Numbered from the stretch's first letter, positions 45,550 to 55,448 are shown. The stretch: 64,000 nucleotides of DNA from Tetragenococcus koreensis (GCF_003795145.1 NZ_CP027786.1:1736001-1800000), one strand, 5' to 3'. The notes: generated from the letters alone by a model not told the origin. Made by a program: numbers and translations.

Positions 45550-46407
45550 TTAATCATTTTGTTCAATAATTTGTACTGTCGTTTTGGTTTGCTCTAATTG
45601 TCCTAATGTTTTATCGTAGTGCTTGGTAGCATAAGCAGAAAATAATACGTCAACACTATACAATTGAACCAATAATGAGTTCGTCGCCGAACTTCTTAAA
45701 CGCGCTTCACCACCGTCTGCTGTATGCAACAACACATCGGCAATCGTTGCCAAAGTTGAGTGTGCTTTGCTCGTCATACAGACAACCGGAATGCCTTGTT
45801 CTTTTGCCAGTAAGGCTAAATTAATAACCTCTTGTTTCTCACCAGAATTTGAAACCAAAAAGAGCCAGGCGGGCATCTCATTGGTTACAATAGCCGTTGT
45901 TAATAAATGATAGTCTTTACTGTAAATAACTTTTTTTCCGATCCGTAAAAATTTCTGCGCAAAATCATCGGCTACAATACCTGAAGCCCCGATCCCGTAA
46001 GTAAACATAAAGTCCGTTGTTTCGAGTAGATTGATCACTTGCTCGATAGATTCAACTTCTAGCTTTTCGCGGTTTTTTTCCAGTCCATCGGTCATTTTTA
46101 ACAATAGCTTCTGTTTAATCGTATCAATGTCTTCATTGGGAACAATATCTGTATACAAATTTCCCTTTATTGCTGGTTGATTAGCAGAAAGTTTTAATTT
46201 TAAGTCAGTAAATCCTTCTAAACCCAGCGAATAACACAACCGCACCACAGTTGCAGGACTCGTTTCGGAAGCTTGTGATAACGCCTTAGCGCTCATATGG
46301 ATGACACTTTCTGGTTGTTCGAGAATCCATTCAGCAAGCTTTTTTTCAGCTTTAGGCAATTTATTTATTTGGTGTTGTATCGTAAACAAAATATTCATTT
46401 CCTGCAC
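45550..46407 (-). CDS. murR: RpiR/MurR-family transcriptional regulator
   Basis: A 285-residue regulator. The N-terminal RpiR helix-turn-helix (about 1-78) has KLPKAEKKLAEWILE and SQASETSPATVVRLCYSLGLEGF. The C-terminal SIS domain (about 120-255) binds a sugar phosphate, in this family MurNAc-6-phosphate. It is the last gene of the MurNAc salvage cluster and most likely its repressor. AGGTGCAGG lies near its start. Confidence 0.85.
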   Translation of the reverse strand: MQEMNILFTIQHQINKLPKAEKKLAEWILEQPESVIHMSAKALSQASETSPATVVRLCYSLGLEGFTDLKLKLSANQPAIKGNLYTDIVPNEDIDTIKQKLLLKMTDGLEKNREKLEVESIEQVINLLETTDFMFTYGIGASGIVADDFAQKFLRIGKKVIYSKDYHLLTTAIVTNEMPAWLFLVSNSGEKQEVINLALLAKEQGIPVVCMTSKAHSTLATIADVLLHTADGGEARLRSSATNSLLVQLYSVDVLFSAYATKHYDKTLGQLEQTKTTVQIIEQND

Positions 46408-46493
46408 CTCAATTTATTCTGCTAAATCTTGTTTTAAACTTTTCATTAGCCCAGAATAACCTTTATTTTACTTGTTTTTATTCCTACAAATAT

Positions 46494-48398
46494 TTAGTCA
46501 TCAGAAACAAATTTAGTTATTTGTTTAAACTGTTCAGTCTTCATAAAATCAGTAATTTCTTTACCTTCCTTGCGTTCATCCATTACGTCGAGTAAGGACT
46601 GCAGCTGGGCATAATCAATCGCTGTTTGTTCCTTTTTATTCGCTTTCATATAATGATACTTAGAATTAACCATATCCACCAATTTACTATTGTTGGCTGA
46701 CTGATTGTCTTCTTTGTTGCTATCAAAAGCTAGCGTTGCGATCAAACCATATTGACCTGTTAAAAAGTGATCACCGACAAAATCATTGGGATCATTCTTA
46801 TTATCAACGACTGGAGAATTTTTAGTATTCGTCAACAATACGACAGACATATTATTGACCGAATCAATCACTGTCAACGTTCCCGTCCAGCCGGTATGTC
46901 CAACCGTATTAGTATTAGCTAAAGGAGAAAAAGCCCAAGAATATAAACGCTGACCTTTACGTCGCCATCCCAATCCAAAACTTGGATCTGTATCTTTAGC
47001 TTGAATAAATTGATCCATCGTATCTTCATCAAAGAATTGATGACTACCGTAACCGCCTTGATTCAAGGTAATTTGCGTCAGTACTGCCAAATCTTTTGCA
47101 TTAGAAAACAGACCGGCATGTCCACTGACACCTTCCATCGAGTAAAAGGCTTTCTCATCGTGGACCTCGCCTTGTACAAGATTTTTCCGGATATTGTCAA
47201 AGTCAACTTCTCCATCACGCGTGTTCCCATGTAGTTCACCTGCAGCAATTTGTTCCTTTTTAAAATTATGATCTAAAGGTTTAAAAACCGTGTGTTGTAG
47301 GTTTAACGGCTGATAATAACTTTGGTCCATATATTCATCCAAATTCTGTCCAGTTACTTTTTCAATAATAAAACCAAGCAGCATGTAATCAACATCTGAA
47401 TACATCGTTTTTGTCCCTGGTTCATATTCTAAAGGTGTAGCAATGATTTTTTCCATGACGTTATTTCGATCCTGCGTATAAAGTTCTTTATTGGCATTTG
47501 GTGTGGATAGATCTTCTGCGTCAGGGTCATAGTTTTTATTGTGATATTGTGGATCTGCCGGAAAGCCAGCTTGATGCTGAAGGATTTCCTTGATTGTTAA
47601 GTCATCTTTTCCCTTTATTTCGTCAGAATTTTTATCCTTAAAGTCGGGGAAAATCTCACTGACTTTCTGGTTAATATCTAAATCTCCCTCTGAAACTAAC
47701 TTTTGAATAGCATAATTGGTCGCATACATCTTTGTGTTACTAGCTAAATCATACAAAGTGTTTTCGGTTACTTTTGCACTATTTTTCTGTGGGTTGCCTT
47801 GTTGATCATAGGCATTCACGTTCCCGTAAGCACTGGATTTAACAATTTTGCCATTTTTGGTGACTACCAATTGGGCCGAGGTAAAACCATTTTTTATTTC
47901 TGCGTTAATAAGCTGATCGATGAATTTGAAATTATCATTATCTGCATAATCTTTTGTCTTGTCTTTTAAAACAGGATAAGGAATTTTTATATCGATTTTT
48001 GCTTTATCCTCGTTTTCCGCCTGGCTCACTTGCAGATGATTATCTCCATTTTTAGTGAAATCTGAAATGTCGACTTGCTGCCACTTTTTATCCGATAAAT
48101 CAGCAAGTACTTCATCGCCATTTACATAAATCTTGAACGCTTCACTATCATTCGTTTTTATTAATAAATTTCCTTGGTCTTTATATCCATGAAATGTCTG
48201 CATCTGATTTGTCAAAAGTGAGCTGTCAAATGCCTCATCAGTTGCTTTTATTGGATAAGTCTGACTAAATTGATAAGTACCTTTAGGTTGGCTAATTTTT
48301 TTCACTTCCGTTTTTTCTTGCAGCACACAGGCACTCGTAAAGAGTAAAATACTGAGTACTACGCAAGACATAATAATCTTTTTCCCACACTCTTTCAT
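46494..48398 (-). CDS. Beta-lactamase-fold serine hydrolase lipoprotein (YbbE/PBP4-star-like)
   Basis: A 634-residue surface lipoprotein. A lipobox (FTSAC, ~residue 24) is followed by a ~110-residue beta domain of unknown role and then a class C beta-lactamase/esterase domain. The catalytic Ser and Lys are in DLASNTKMY, the Tyr in MYSDVDYML and the third motif in GHTGWTGT. A serine hydrolase of this kind (YbbE) also lies in the Bacillus MurNAc cluster. Lying inside the mur operon, it probably trims muropeptides outside the cell. I start at 48398 (MKECGKK), after AGAAGGA; the frame opens 29 codons upstream without a ribosome site. Confidence 0.85.
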   Translation of the reverse strand: MKECGKKIIMSCVVLSILLFTSACVLQEKTEVKKISQPKGTYQFSQTYPIKATDEAFDSSLLTNQMQTFHGYKDQGNLLIKTNDSEAFKIYVNGDEVLADLSDKKWQQVDISDFTKNGDNHLQVSQAENEDKAKIDIKIPYPVLKDKTKDYADNDNFKFIDQLINAEIKNGFTSAQLVVTKNGKIVKSSAYGNVNAYDQQGNPQKNSAKVTENTLYDLASNTKMYATNYAIQKLVSEGDLDINQKVSEIFPDFKDKNSDEIKGKDDLTIKEILQHQAGFPADPQYHNKNYDPDAEDLSTPNANKELYTQDRNNVMEKIIATPLEYEPGTKTMYSDVDYMLLGFIIEKVTGQNLDEYMDQSYYQPLNLQHTVFKPLDHNFKKEQIAAGELHGNTRDGEVDFDNIRKNLVQGEVHDEKAFYSMEGVSGHAGLFSNAKDLAVLTQITLNQGGYGSHQFFDEDTMDQFIQAKDTDPSFGLGWRRKGQRLYSWAFSPLANTNTVGHTGWTGTLTVIDSVNNMSVVLLTNTKNSPVVDNKNDPNDFVGDHFLTGQYGLIATLAFDSNKEDNQSANNSKLVDMVNSKYHYMKANKKEQTAIDYAQLQSLLDVMDERKEGKEITDFMKTEQFKQITKFVSDD

Positions 48399-48486
48399 GT
48401 TGAGATATCCTTCTCTCTTTGTATTCGATTTCAGGATTGATAAAAGTGAAGCAATCGTCTCATTAAAACAAAACGATTGCCTCAAT

Positions 48487-49116
48487 TCAAATTAAATCTA
48501 ACAACTGTTTAGTTGATTCAATCTGATAAGTGGCTTGTGACTGGTCGATAGCAAATTGTTGACTTTTTAAAGCTGCAACGGACAAATTAGCCCGTCGTGC
48601 AGCTTCGATCCCAAATGCCGAGTCTTCAATCACTAAACAATCACTAGGCTGTAAATCAAGCTTAGATACTGTATATTGATAAATCTCAGGATTGGGTTTG
48701 CTACGTGCAAACATCTCACCACTTGTAATTAATTCAAAATAATTTTTGATTTGGTTGACTTCTAATATTCGATAGATATTTTCCAAGGGGCCTGAAGAAG
48801 CTACGGCTAAACGAATCCCATTTTTGACTAAGCCATCCAACGTAGATAAAATATCTGGATTAAACATTTCTTGGTAATTAATTGGATACTGCCTGCGAAA
48901 TTCTTGATAAGCTTGCAATAATTCTTTCCTTTTTTTTATATCAGCTGGAATTAATTGTTCAAACATATCAAAAGCATTAGATCCGACAAAATGTTCTTGC
49001 ACTTCTTGTGATACTGGCAAACCATTTTTCTCAAAGAAAATAGCTCGTCGCTTTTGGTAGGCCTTTTCTGAAAAAACGATCACACCGTCTACATCAAAAA
49101 TGACTGCTTTTTTCAT
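48487..49116 (-). CDS. HAD-superfamily phosphatase / beta-phosphoglucomutase-like protein
   Basis: A 209-residue HAD hydrolase. Motif I is AVIFDVDGVIVFSE, motif II VASSGPLENI, motif III a Lys in RSKPNPEIYQ and motif IV VIEDSAFGIEAA. The helical cap at about 15-75 places it with PgmB/YcjU-like enzymes. It overlaps murP by 4 bp. Its substrate may be a sugar phosphate from the MurNAc pathway or glucose 1-phosphate from disaccharide cleavage. I cannot decide from sequence. Confidence 0.82.
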   Translation of the reverse strand: MKKAVIFDVDGVIVFSEKAYQKRRAIFFEKNGLPVSQEVQEHFVGSNAFDMFEQLIPADIKKRKELLQAYQEFRRQYPINYQEMFNPDILSTLDGLVKNGIRLAVASSGPLENIYRILEVNQIKNYFELITSGEMFARSKPNPEIYQYTVSKLDLQPSDCLVIEDSAFGIEAARRANLSVAALKSQQFAIDQSQATYQIESTKQLLDLI

Positions 49117-50585
49117 ATAATATTACCTTCTCGAATATCTTCGTTCGTACCAAAGAAATAAGTTAATACAAAACCACCAATATAGCCGGCAATCAGACTA
49201 ATCACATAGTTAAGCATTGGTGTAGTACCTCCGTCAATTAAAGGGATCAACGCAAGTCCGCTGGGGCCAATTGAAATCGAACCGACACCACCAAGCAAAC
49301 CAACGACAGCGCCACCGATACCGCCTCCTAAACAGGCAGTGATGAATGGCCGACCTAGAGGGAGCGTCACCCCATAAATCAAGGGTTCACCAATACCCAA
49401 AATACCTACTGGTAATGCTCCTTTGATCATCTCTGTTAATTTTTTATTATTGCGACAACGTATCCACAAAGCGATGGCTGCACCAACTTGTCCTGCACCA
49501 GCCATTGCCAAAATTGGCAACAAAGTTGTACTGCCATACGTGGCAATTAATTGGAGATGAATCGGGGTCAAAATCTGGTGAAGTCCAAACATGACCATCG
49601 GTAAAAATAAGGCACCCAGGACAAAACCAGAAAAAGCGCCACCGACACCCAAAACCCAACTAATACCACCTACAAGACCATCAGAAATCCAACCAGCCAA
49701 AGGCATGATAAAGAAGATTGTAACAACACCCATAGCAGCTAATGTAAGTACTGGTGTCAAAATAATATCAACTGCATCTGGCACCACTTTGTGCAACCAT
49801 TTTTCCACTTGCGCCATTAAAAAAACCGCAATAATGACACCGATCACGCCACCTTGGCCTTCAGCTAACGGTTCACCAGTAAAAATATTAGGAAGTGGCA
49901 GGTCTTCACTCATACCAGTTAGCAGGGTGACGCCCCCAATAACACCGCCCAAGCTTGGCGAAGCGCCAAATTCACGTGCAGCATTAATCCCCACGTAAAT
50001 AACTAGGTAAGTAAATACACCACTTTGAATAATAGAACCAACACTTACGATATTTACCCACATATCGCCAGAAATCGTTCCAGCTTCCAACATATTCGTT
50101 AAAACAGAGGCGATCCCACCAATAATCCCGGCACCAACAAAGGCTGGAATTAATGGAACAAAGATATTAGCGATTGATTTTAAAACCTTTGACCAAGGTT
50201 TTTGGTTTTTCTTTTTCACTTCGGCATGGACTTCTTCTGCTTTAGCATTAACGTCTGCTTTTCCACTTGATGGGTCTTCTTCTGTAGGCGATTCATCCAT
50301 AGGGGTTCCATCTGGACGTTCTTCGCCTAATTCCACTCCTGCCATATTGGCCATCTTTTGCGCGACTTTACTAACTGTACCAGGTCCCAGTACAATTTGT
50401 AGGGTTTCATCTTCGACAACTCCCATTACGCCTTCGACTGCTTTTAGCCCCTCAACGTCTACTTTACTATTATCAATAACGCCCATGCGAATACGAGTCA
50501 TACAGTTGACGATTTTATTAACATTGTTTACGCCACCGACGTGCTCGTAAATTTCTTCTGCTAGCTTTGTATTTTTATCTGCCAC
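49113..50585 (-). CDS. murP: N-acetylmuramic acid PTS permease EIIBC
   Basis: A 490-residue permease with EIIB (about 1-85, phospho-Cys C28 in VNCMTRIRMG), an acidic linker (about 90-130) and EIIC with about ten membrane helices. It has no EIIA domain, as usual for MurP, and would borrow a glucose-type EIIA from elsewhere. It imports MurNAc, or the MurNAc-GlcNAc disaccharide in the MupG pathway, with 6-phosphorylation. It lies between murQ and the HAD gene. Confidence 0.93.
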   Translation of the reverse strand: MADKNTKLAEEIYEHVGGVNNVNKIVNCMTRIRMGVIDNSKVDVEGLKAVEGVMGVVEDETLQIVLGPGTVSKVAQKMANMAGVELGEERPDGTPMDESPTEEDPSSGKADVNAKAEEVHAEVKKKNQKPWSKVLKSIANIFVPLIPAFVGAGIIGGIASVLTNMLEAGTISGDMWVNIVSVGSIIQSGVFTYLVIYVGINAAREFGASPSLGGVIGGVTLLTGMSEDLPLPNIFTGEPLAEGQGGVIGVIIAVFLMAQVEKWLHKVVPDAVDIILTPVLTLAAMGVVTIFFIMPLAGWISDGLVGGISWVLGVGGAFSGFVLGALFLPMVMFGLHQILTPIHLQLIATYGSTTLLPILAMAGAGQVGAAIALWIRCRNNKKLTEMIKGALPVGILGIGEPLIYGVTLPLGRPFITACLGGGIGGAVVGLLGGVGSISIGPSGLALIPLIDGGTTPMLNYVISLIAGYIGGFVLTYFFGTNEDIREGNII

Positions 50586-50599
50586 TTTTTCTTCCTCCT

Positions 50600-51490
50600 T
50601 TAAAGTGTATTTCTGACAAACCCTTTTCCTTCAACTAGTTTTTTCTTTGCTTCATTTTTGTCTGCTCCGGTCAAAATCATAACGATTGCCAGTTTTACAT
50701 TTTCTTCTGCCTGATAAAAAGTTTGATCGGCTTGTTCATAACGACAATCCGTTGCTTGCATAATAATTCGTTTGGATCGTTCTACTAGTTTTTCATTGGT
50801 GGGACGTACATCCACCATCAGATTTTTATACACCTTTCCGATGCCAATCATTGAAGCTGTTGAAAGCATATTTAATACTAATTTCTGAGCTGTCCCTGAT
50901 TTAAGGCGAGTCGATCCGGTCAAGACTTCTGGACCTACTTCAACTTCGATAGGAAATTGAGCGTGCTGGCTGATTTGGGCTTCATTATTACATGCGACTG
51001 AAGCGGTAGTAGTGCCCACTTCTTTGGCGTAATCCAAACCACCAATCACATACGGCGTCCGCCCACTAGCAGCAATCCCCACAACAATATCATCTTGGTT
51101 CAAGCCTGCTTGTACCAGATCATTTTTAGCTAATTCCGGGGAATCTTCTGCTCCTTCAACTGCCACCGTCATCGCTTTCATGCCGCCTGCGATCAACCCT
51201 TGTACCATTTCTGGTTCGGTACCGAATGTAGGTACGCATTCAGCCGCATCAAGCACGCCTAAACGACCGCTTGTCCCAGCGCCAATGTAAAATAGCCGTC
51301 CTTTTTTATTAAACGTCTGGATAATTTGTTCAACAGTTTTTTGGATCTGCGGCAACGCTTTTTCAATCGCAAAGGGCACGCTCTTATCTTCATCGTTCAT
51401 TGTTTGTAATACTTCCAAGATGCTCATATCATCCAAAGCCATTGTTTTTTGATTTCTAGTTTCTGTTGCTAATTTTTCTAATTCACTCAA
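50600..51490 (-). CDS. murQ: N-acetylmuramic acid 6-phosphate etherase
   Basis: A 296-residue SIS-fold etherase that removes the lactyl ether of MurNAc-6-phosphate, giving GlcNAc-6-phosphate and D-lactate. Family motifs are intact: [24 protein letters not shown] with the catalytic Glu, [15 protein letters not shown] and [17 protein letters not shown]. It overlaps mupG by 8 bp. Length and motifs are normal. Confidence 0.96.
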   Translation of the reverse strand: MSELEKLATETRNQKTMALDDMSILEVLQTMNDEDKSVPFAIEKALPQIQKTVEQIIQTFNKKGRLFYIGAGTSGRLGVLDAAECVPTFGTEPEMVQGLIAGGMKAMTVAVEGAEDSPELAKNDLVQAGLNQDDIVVGIAASGRTPYVIGGLDYAKEVGTTTASVACNNEAQISQHAQFPIEVEVGPEVLTGSTRLKSGTAQKLVLNMLSTASMIGIGKVYKNLMVDVRPTNEKLVERSKRIIMQATDCRYEQADQTFYQAEENVKLAIVMILTGADKNEAKKKLVEGKGFVRNTL

Positions 51491-52562
51491 TACTATCCCT
51501 GCTTTCTCTTAATTCAAACCGGTAACCAGAAGAAATATAATCAATTAAAGCACGATCTTTTTGAATAACCTTAGCTGCCACATTCACTTTCTCATCAGCT
51601 GGTAAATCACGTTTGGTGATCTGTACTTCTCCCATATAACGTAAATAGCTTTTATTATCAATCGTCACAGACCCTTGTCGTCGCATTTGGTTATTTTCAG
51701 GTTCAATCATCTGTTGGTTATTTTTTCGGGCTTCTTGGCTTCTAACCACATCTTGCGCATCATCAACCCGATTGGTGTGCTCGCCCAGAATAAGCGAGCT
51801 ATAAGTATTTGCCAGCAATTCAACTTCAAGCAGCAATTTTTTATGTTGGAAATAGCCAGTAAATTGCTCTCTAACTTTTTTTGAAAGTCCACTATCTCCA
51901 ATATGAACAGCATCGCAGCCATAATGTTGAAATAAATCAATTGCAGCGGCCAGGGGGTGCTCGCGGCGATGCTCCTCCAAGGTTGGCAAGCCTGCATACA
52001 ATGGTCCACGTAAATTTTCATCGCCAGGTACAAATGCAACAATCTTAAAACCTAGTGACTGCCATTTGCGATTTACCGATTGTAAATAAGTTTTTGAAAG
52101 CCCCGTTTCAGGACGCGGATAATAATTATGCCATAATTCCATGTTGGTAAAATCTGCTTGATATGACGTTAATTCGCTCACATCTTGGTCTGTCAAAGTC
52201 GAGGCGTTTAATCCTACTTGCATATGAGAAGAAACAGCAGCAATTGTTTGATTATCAATCCCATAGTCCATGCGTATCCCAGTAACCCCTATATCTTTTA
52301 ACTTGTCACAAGCACCTGGCTGATTAAGATCAATTGCTAAACGACGTAAGCCATCACTTGATATATCTGCCATTAAATCCATCTGCAATTGCTGAATTAT
52401 CTTACCAAGCTGTCGCAAAGTATGGATGACTGCTTGCGGATCATCTTCTGGAATATGCAAAGAAGTAAAAACACGTGTAAAACCTGCATGATTCATTTCT
52501 TCTATATATTGTTTCTTATCTTTTGACAATGGTTCTCCCAAGAAAACTGAAAAACCTAGCAT
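51483..52562 (-). CDS. mupG: 6-phospho-N-acetylmuramidase MupG (DUF871)
   Basis: A 359-residue DUF871 protein. The TIM-barrel N-terminal part starts [16 protein letters not shown] and contains [11 protein letters not shown] and GIRMDYGI; the C-terminal ~110 residues form a cyclophilin-like domain. MupG cleaves MurNAc-6P-GlcNAc inside the cell in Staphylococcus, supplying MurNAc-6P to MurQ. As first gene of the operon, directly before murQ, it strongly suggests the disaccharide route. A clear promoter lies just upstream. Confidence 0.93.
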   Translation of the reverse strand: MLGFSVFLGEPLSKDKKQYIEEMNHAGFTRVFTSLHIPEDDPQAVIHTLRQLGKIIQQLQMDLMADISSDGLRRLAIDLNQPGACDKLKDIGVTGIRMDYGIDNQTIAAVSSHMQVGLNASTLTDQDVSELTSYQADFTNMELWHNYYPRPETGLSKTYLQSVNRKWQSLGFKIVAFVPGDENLRGPLYAGLPTLEEHRREHPLAAAIDLFQHYGCDAVHIGDSGLSKKVREQFTGYFQHKKLLLEVELLANTYSSLILGEHTNRVDDAQDVVRSQEARKNNQQMIEPENNQMRRQGSVTIDNKSYLRYMGEVQITKRDLPADEKVNVAAKVIQKDRALIDYISSGYRFELRESRDSIE

Positions 52563-52592
52563 GATTTACACCACCTTTACTAATACGGTTTC

Positions 52593-52621
52593 ATTATAAA
52601 CAAAAAGAAACAACATTTCAA
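52593..52621 (-). promoter_or_regulatory. Promoter of the mup/mur operon
   Basis: On the minus strand TTGAAA (52621-52616) and TATAAT (52598-52593) are 17 bp apart, with the mupG ATG about 30 bases downstream. Confidence 0.85.
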
Positions 52622-52638
52622 TAGACAAAAGTATATTC

Positions 52639-52658
52639 ACGTTATTCCGAAATAACGT
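52639..52658. promoter_or_regulatory. Inverted repeat upstream of the mup/mur promoter
   Basis: ACGTTATT and AATAACGT are exact 8-bp inverted copies around four bases, centred about 30 bp upstream of the -35. It is a candidate site for MurR or for CcpA. Confidence 0.55.
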
Positions 52659-52663
52659 TTCCG
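52651..52663. promoter_or_regulatory. Candidate cre site of the mup/mur operon
   Basis: On the minus strand CGGAAACGTTATT matches TGWAARCGYTWWC at 10 of 13 positions and overlaps the inverted repeat. A weak match; it may be coincidence. Confidence 0.35.
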
Positions 52664-52814
52664 TATGATCTAATTTAATTTTTATTAAAAAGTGATAAAT
52701 CAATAAATCAGACAAGCTTTGAACCGTCACTAAGGTAGGAAAGGTAATAAAAGAAATGAGAACTCAGTAGAGATAGCCATTGAATTAGCAAAAGCTTTTG
52801 CTAATTGATCGACT

Positions 52815-52852
52815 AAAAAAGCCAGCTAAACGTTATCTCTGCTTAGCTGGTT
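52815..52852 (-). terminator. Terminator of the esterase gene
   Basis: AACCAGCTAA and TTAGCTGGCT pair on the minus strand around a 14-base loop and are followed by six Ts, 25 bp past the stop at 52877. Confidence 0.88.
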
Positions 52853-52876
52853 GTCCAAATATTTTATTGCATTTTT

Positions 52877-53658
52877 TTACAGTGGTAACCACTCTAAAAC
52901 TCGCTTAACCCAATGATCCCAATATACCCAGTCATGTTCGCCAGGGCCATCTTCAAAAGTTACATCATACCCTCGATCCTGCATTTTTTGCATTGTATAG
53001 GTGCTAGCCTGATGTAATGGATCTTCAGTCCCACAGGTAATGAAAAATTTAGGTGCCTGCGATGCATCCAGAGTTTCAATCAAATGGATTAGATCATTTT
53101 CTGACCCTTTAATTCCTGCCAGAGGACCAAAAATCCCTTCCCAATAAGCTTTACTTTTTATTTCTAATAACTGATCGATTCCTTCAGCGATCGTTAAACC
53201 ACCTGAAATAGAGGCAATCGCCGCAAAATTTTCTGGCTTTCTCAATCCAAGTTTTACAGCTCCATAACCGCCCATTGACAAACCAGCCGCAAATGTTCTA
53301 GCTCTTTTCCTCGTTAATTGGGGAAATAACTCATGACAGATCTTAGGCAGCTCTTCGGCGATAAAAGTCCAATAATTCATATCATATCTAGTATTGGTAT
53401 ACCAAGCAAGTTCAGTAGACGGCATAATAACAGCTAAATCCATATCCTTCACATAACGCTCAATTGCCGTACGTCTTTGCCAGACACTATGATTGCCGTT
53501 CATGCCATGCCATGCAATAAATAAAGTACTGCTACATCTTCAGTTGCGCCTTTTGAGTTTGTACCCAATGTCTTTTTGGTTTCTTGCGGTAAGATGACAT
53601 CTAACATAACTTCCATTTCTAACACATTAGAAAAAACATTTACTTGTAAAAGGGCCAT
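52877..53658 (-). pseudogene. EstA/FrmB-type esterase, broken by a 5-bp tandem duplication
   Basis: The gene starts at 53658 (MALLQVNVFSNVLEMEVMLD) and runs in frame to LYLLHGMA, then a stop at 53500-53502. The rest continues in another frame as HGMNGNHSVWQRRT through the nucleophile motif GLSMGGYGA and the His motif GEHDWVYWD. At the join, CATGGCATGGCATG holds an extra copy of ATGGC. Removing five bases restores YLLHGMNGNHSVW, which is the family sequence and includes the oxyanion-hole HG. An internal ATG could give a 208-residue fragment lacking the first strands, probably inactive. Intact relatives hydrolyse short-chain esters. Confidence 0.9.
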
Positions 53659-53717
53659 TCTATTCATTCACATCCTTAGACATTTACTATTTATTGTAGC
53701 AGACTTTTCTTTATAAT

Positions 53718-53753
53718 AAAAAAAGATCCTATTGATTTCTATCAATAAGGACC
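53718..53753 (-). terminator. Terminator of metK
   Basis: GGTCCTTATTGA and TCAATAGGATC pair on the minus strand around six bases and are followed by seven Ts, nine bases past the metK stop. Confidence 0.88.
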
Positions 53754-53761
53754 ATTTGTAA

Positions 53762-54949
53762 TTATTTTACACTTTTTTGTAGAATTTCTACTTTATCAGT
53801 TTTTTCCCAAGGCAGATTAATATCTGTTCTACCAAAATGCCCATAAGCAGCTGTATCTTTATAAATAGGACGACGTAAATCCAACATTTCAATGATACCA
53901 GCTGGGCGTAAATCAAAGTTTTGTCGTATTGCTTCGATCAATTTTTCTTGGGATACTTTACCCGTTCCGAAAGTATCAATAGCAATAGATACAGGCTCAG
54001 CTACACCAATAGCATAAGCAAGTTGTACTTCGACTTTATCCGCTAATTTTGCCGCGACAATATTTTTAGCAATATAACGTGCAGCATAACTTGCAGAACG
54101 ATCGACTTTTGTAGCATCTTTACCAGAAAACGCACCGCCACCATGACGAGCATAACCCCCATAAGTATCTACAATAATTTTACGACCTGTTAACCCAGCA
54201 TCACCTTGTGGGCCGCCAATAACAAAACGTCCTGTAGGGTTAATGAAGTATTTGGTTTGTTCATCTAATAATTCGTTAGGAATGACTACTTTAATGACTT
54301 TTTCAATCATATCGCGACGAATGGTTTCATTCGCAACATCATCGTTGTGTTGTGTACTAATAATGACAGTATCTATTCTTTTAGGTTGGTCATTTTCATC
54401 ATATTCCACAGTGACTTGCGATTTTGCATCTGGACGTAAGTAACTGATTTCTTCTGATTTTCTTAGTTGGGCTAAACGAGCGACAATTTTATGACTTAAA
54501 GAAATCGGCAACGGCATCAATTCTGGTGTTTCATCTGTTGCGTAACCAAACATTAATCCTTGGTCACCAGCTCCGGTTGAATTGATTCGTTCTTCTTTAT
54601 CTTCTCTTGCTTCTAACGATGTATCAACACCTTGGGCAATATCTTGTGATTGTTCGTCAATCGCGACTAAGACCGCTACGTTGTCACCATCAAAGCCATA
54701 CTCTGGTCGATCATAACCAATATCTTTGATTGTTTGACGTACGACTTTTTGCATGTCTACATACGCTGACGTTGAAACTTCACCGAACACTAATACTAAA
54801 CCTGTCGTTACAGAAGTTTCACAAGCAACACGTGCCATTGGATCTTGTTCTAAAAGCGCATCTAAAATTGCGTCACTAATTTGGTCAGCAATTTTATCCG
54901 GATGTCCTTCTGAAACAGATTCAGAAGTGAACAAACGTCTTTCTTTCAT
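53762..54949 (-). CDS. metK: S-adenosylmethionine synthetase
   Basis: A 395-residue enzyme making SAM from methionine and ATP. Conserved elements are all present: [18 protein letters not shown] at the start, [15 protein letters not shown] (~residues 117-131) and [17 protein letters not shown] (~258-274) with the phosphate-binding Lys and Asp residues. Translation is controlled by the SMK-box riboswitch that overlaps its ribosome-binding site. Monocistronic. Confidence 0.98.
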   Translation of the reverse strand: MKERRLFTSESVSEGHPDKIADQISDAILDALLEQDPMARVACETSVTTGLVLVFGEVSTSAYVDMQKVVRQTIKDIGYDRPEYGFDGDNVAVLVAIDEQSQDIAQGVDTSLEAREDKEERINSTGAGDQGLMFGYATDETPELMPLPISLSHKIVARLAQLRKSEEISYLRPDAKSQVTVEYDENDQPKRIDTVIISTQHNDDVANETIRRDMIEKVIKVVIPNELLDEQTKYFINPTGRFVIGGPQGDAGLTGRKIIVDTYGGYARHGGGAFSGKDATKVDRSASYAARYIAKNIVAAKLADKVEVQLAYAIGVAEPVSIAIDTFGTGKVSQEKLIEAIRQNFDLRPAGIIEMLDLRRPIYKDTAAYGHFGRTDINLPWEKTDKVEILQKSVK

Positions 54950-54952
54950 GAT

Positions 54953-55026
54953 GATTCCCCCTAAAATATGTTTTTCGGTTACAAGGCATCTTCATTTGAA
55001 ACAATCAAATGAATCCTCTCGGGAAC
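54953..55026 (-). promoter_or_regulatory. metK: SMK-box (SAM-III) riboswitch of metK
   Basis: On the minus strand GTTCCCGAGAGGAT, then a hairpin (TTCATTTGA/TCAAATGAA), then AGATGCCTTGTAACCGA, then GGGGGAAT just before the ATG. This is the class known from enterococcal metK: SAM binding pairs the Shine-Dalgarno GGGGG with the upstream CCC, shutting translation. The linker between CCGA and the SD (AAAACATATTTTA) is longer than I remember for the E. faecalis form. Confidence 0.95.
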
Positions 55027-55130
55027 TTGCAACGGTCTGATTCTAATAGACAATAAAAACAATCTATTTTCATTTCTTTTAAAGAAATGAGACAAAACCG
55101 AAACTGTCAGCAAAAGTCCTCATTTTAGTT

Positions 55131-55160
55131 CTAAAAAAAAGCATCCATCACTGAATGCTT
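55131..55160 (-). terminator. Terminator of the rrn-tRNA operon
   Basis: AAGCATTC and GGATGCTT (one mismatch) pair on the minus strand and are followed by eight Ts, directly after the last tRNA gene. Confidence 0.9.
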
Positions 55161-55162
55161 CA

Positions 55163-55234
55163 TGATCCGTACGGGATTCGAACCCGTGATACCGCCGTGA
55201 AAGGGCGGTGTCTTAACCACTTGACCAACGGATC
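55163..55234 (-). tRNA. tRNA-Glu (UUC)
   Basis: A 72-nt cloverleaf with anticodon loop CTTTCAC. Last gene of the cluster. Nearly identical to the copy at 55945; the first base pair region differs (GATCCG against GGTCCG). Confidence 0.97.
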
Positions 55235-55241
55235 GCTGATA

Positions 55242-55329
55242 CGGGGAAGGAGGGATTCGAACCCTCGCGCCGCGTAAACGACCTACACCCTTAGCAGGGG
55301 CGCCTCTTCAGCCACTTGAGTACTTCCCC
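55242..55329 (-). tRNA. tRNA-Ser (GCU)
   Basis: An 88-nt class II tRNA with long variable arm; anticodon loop CTGCTAA. Present in only one of the two duplicated blocks. Confidence 0.96.
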
Positions 55330-55354
55330 AAAACCAAAAAAGTATTGATTTTCA

Positions 55355-55428
<74 letters not shown>

Positions 55429-55448
55429 ATCATAATAACTACAACAAA

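Noticed and set aside
55071-55089. CATTTCTTT/AAAGAAATG palindrome upstream of metK as a regulator site
   Set aside because: It is AT-rich and short, and the SMK box already accounts for metK control; no support for a protein site.
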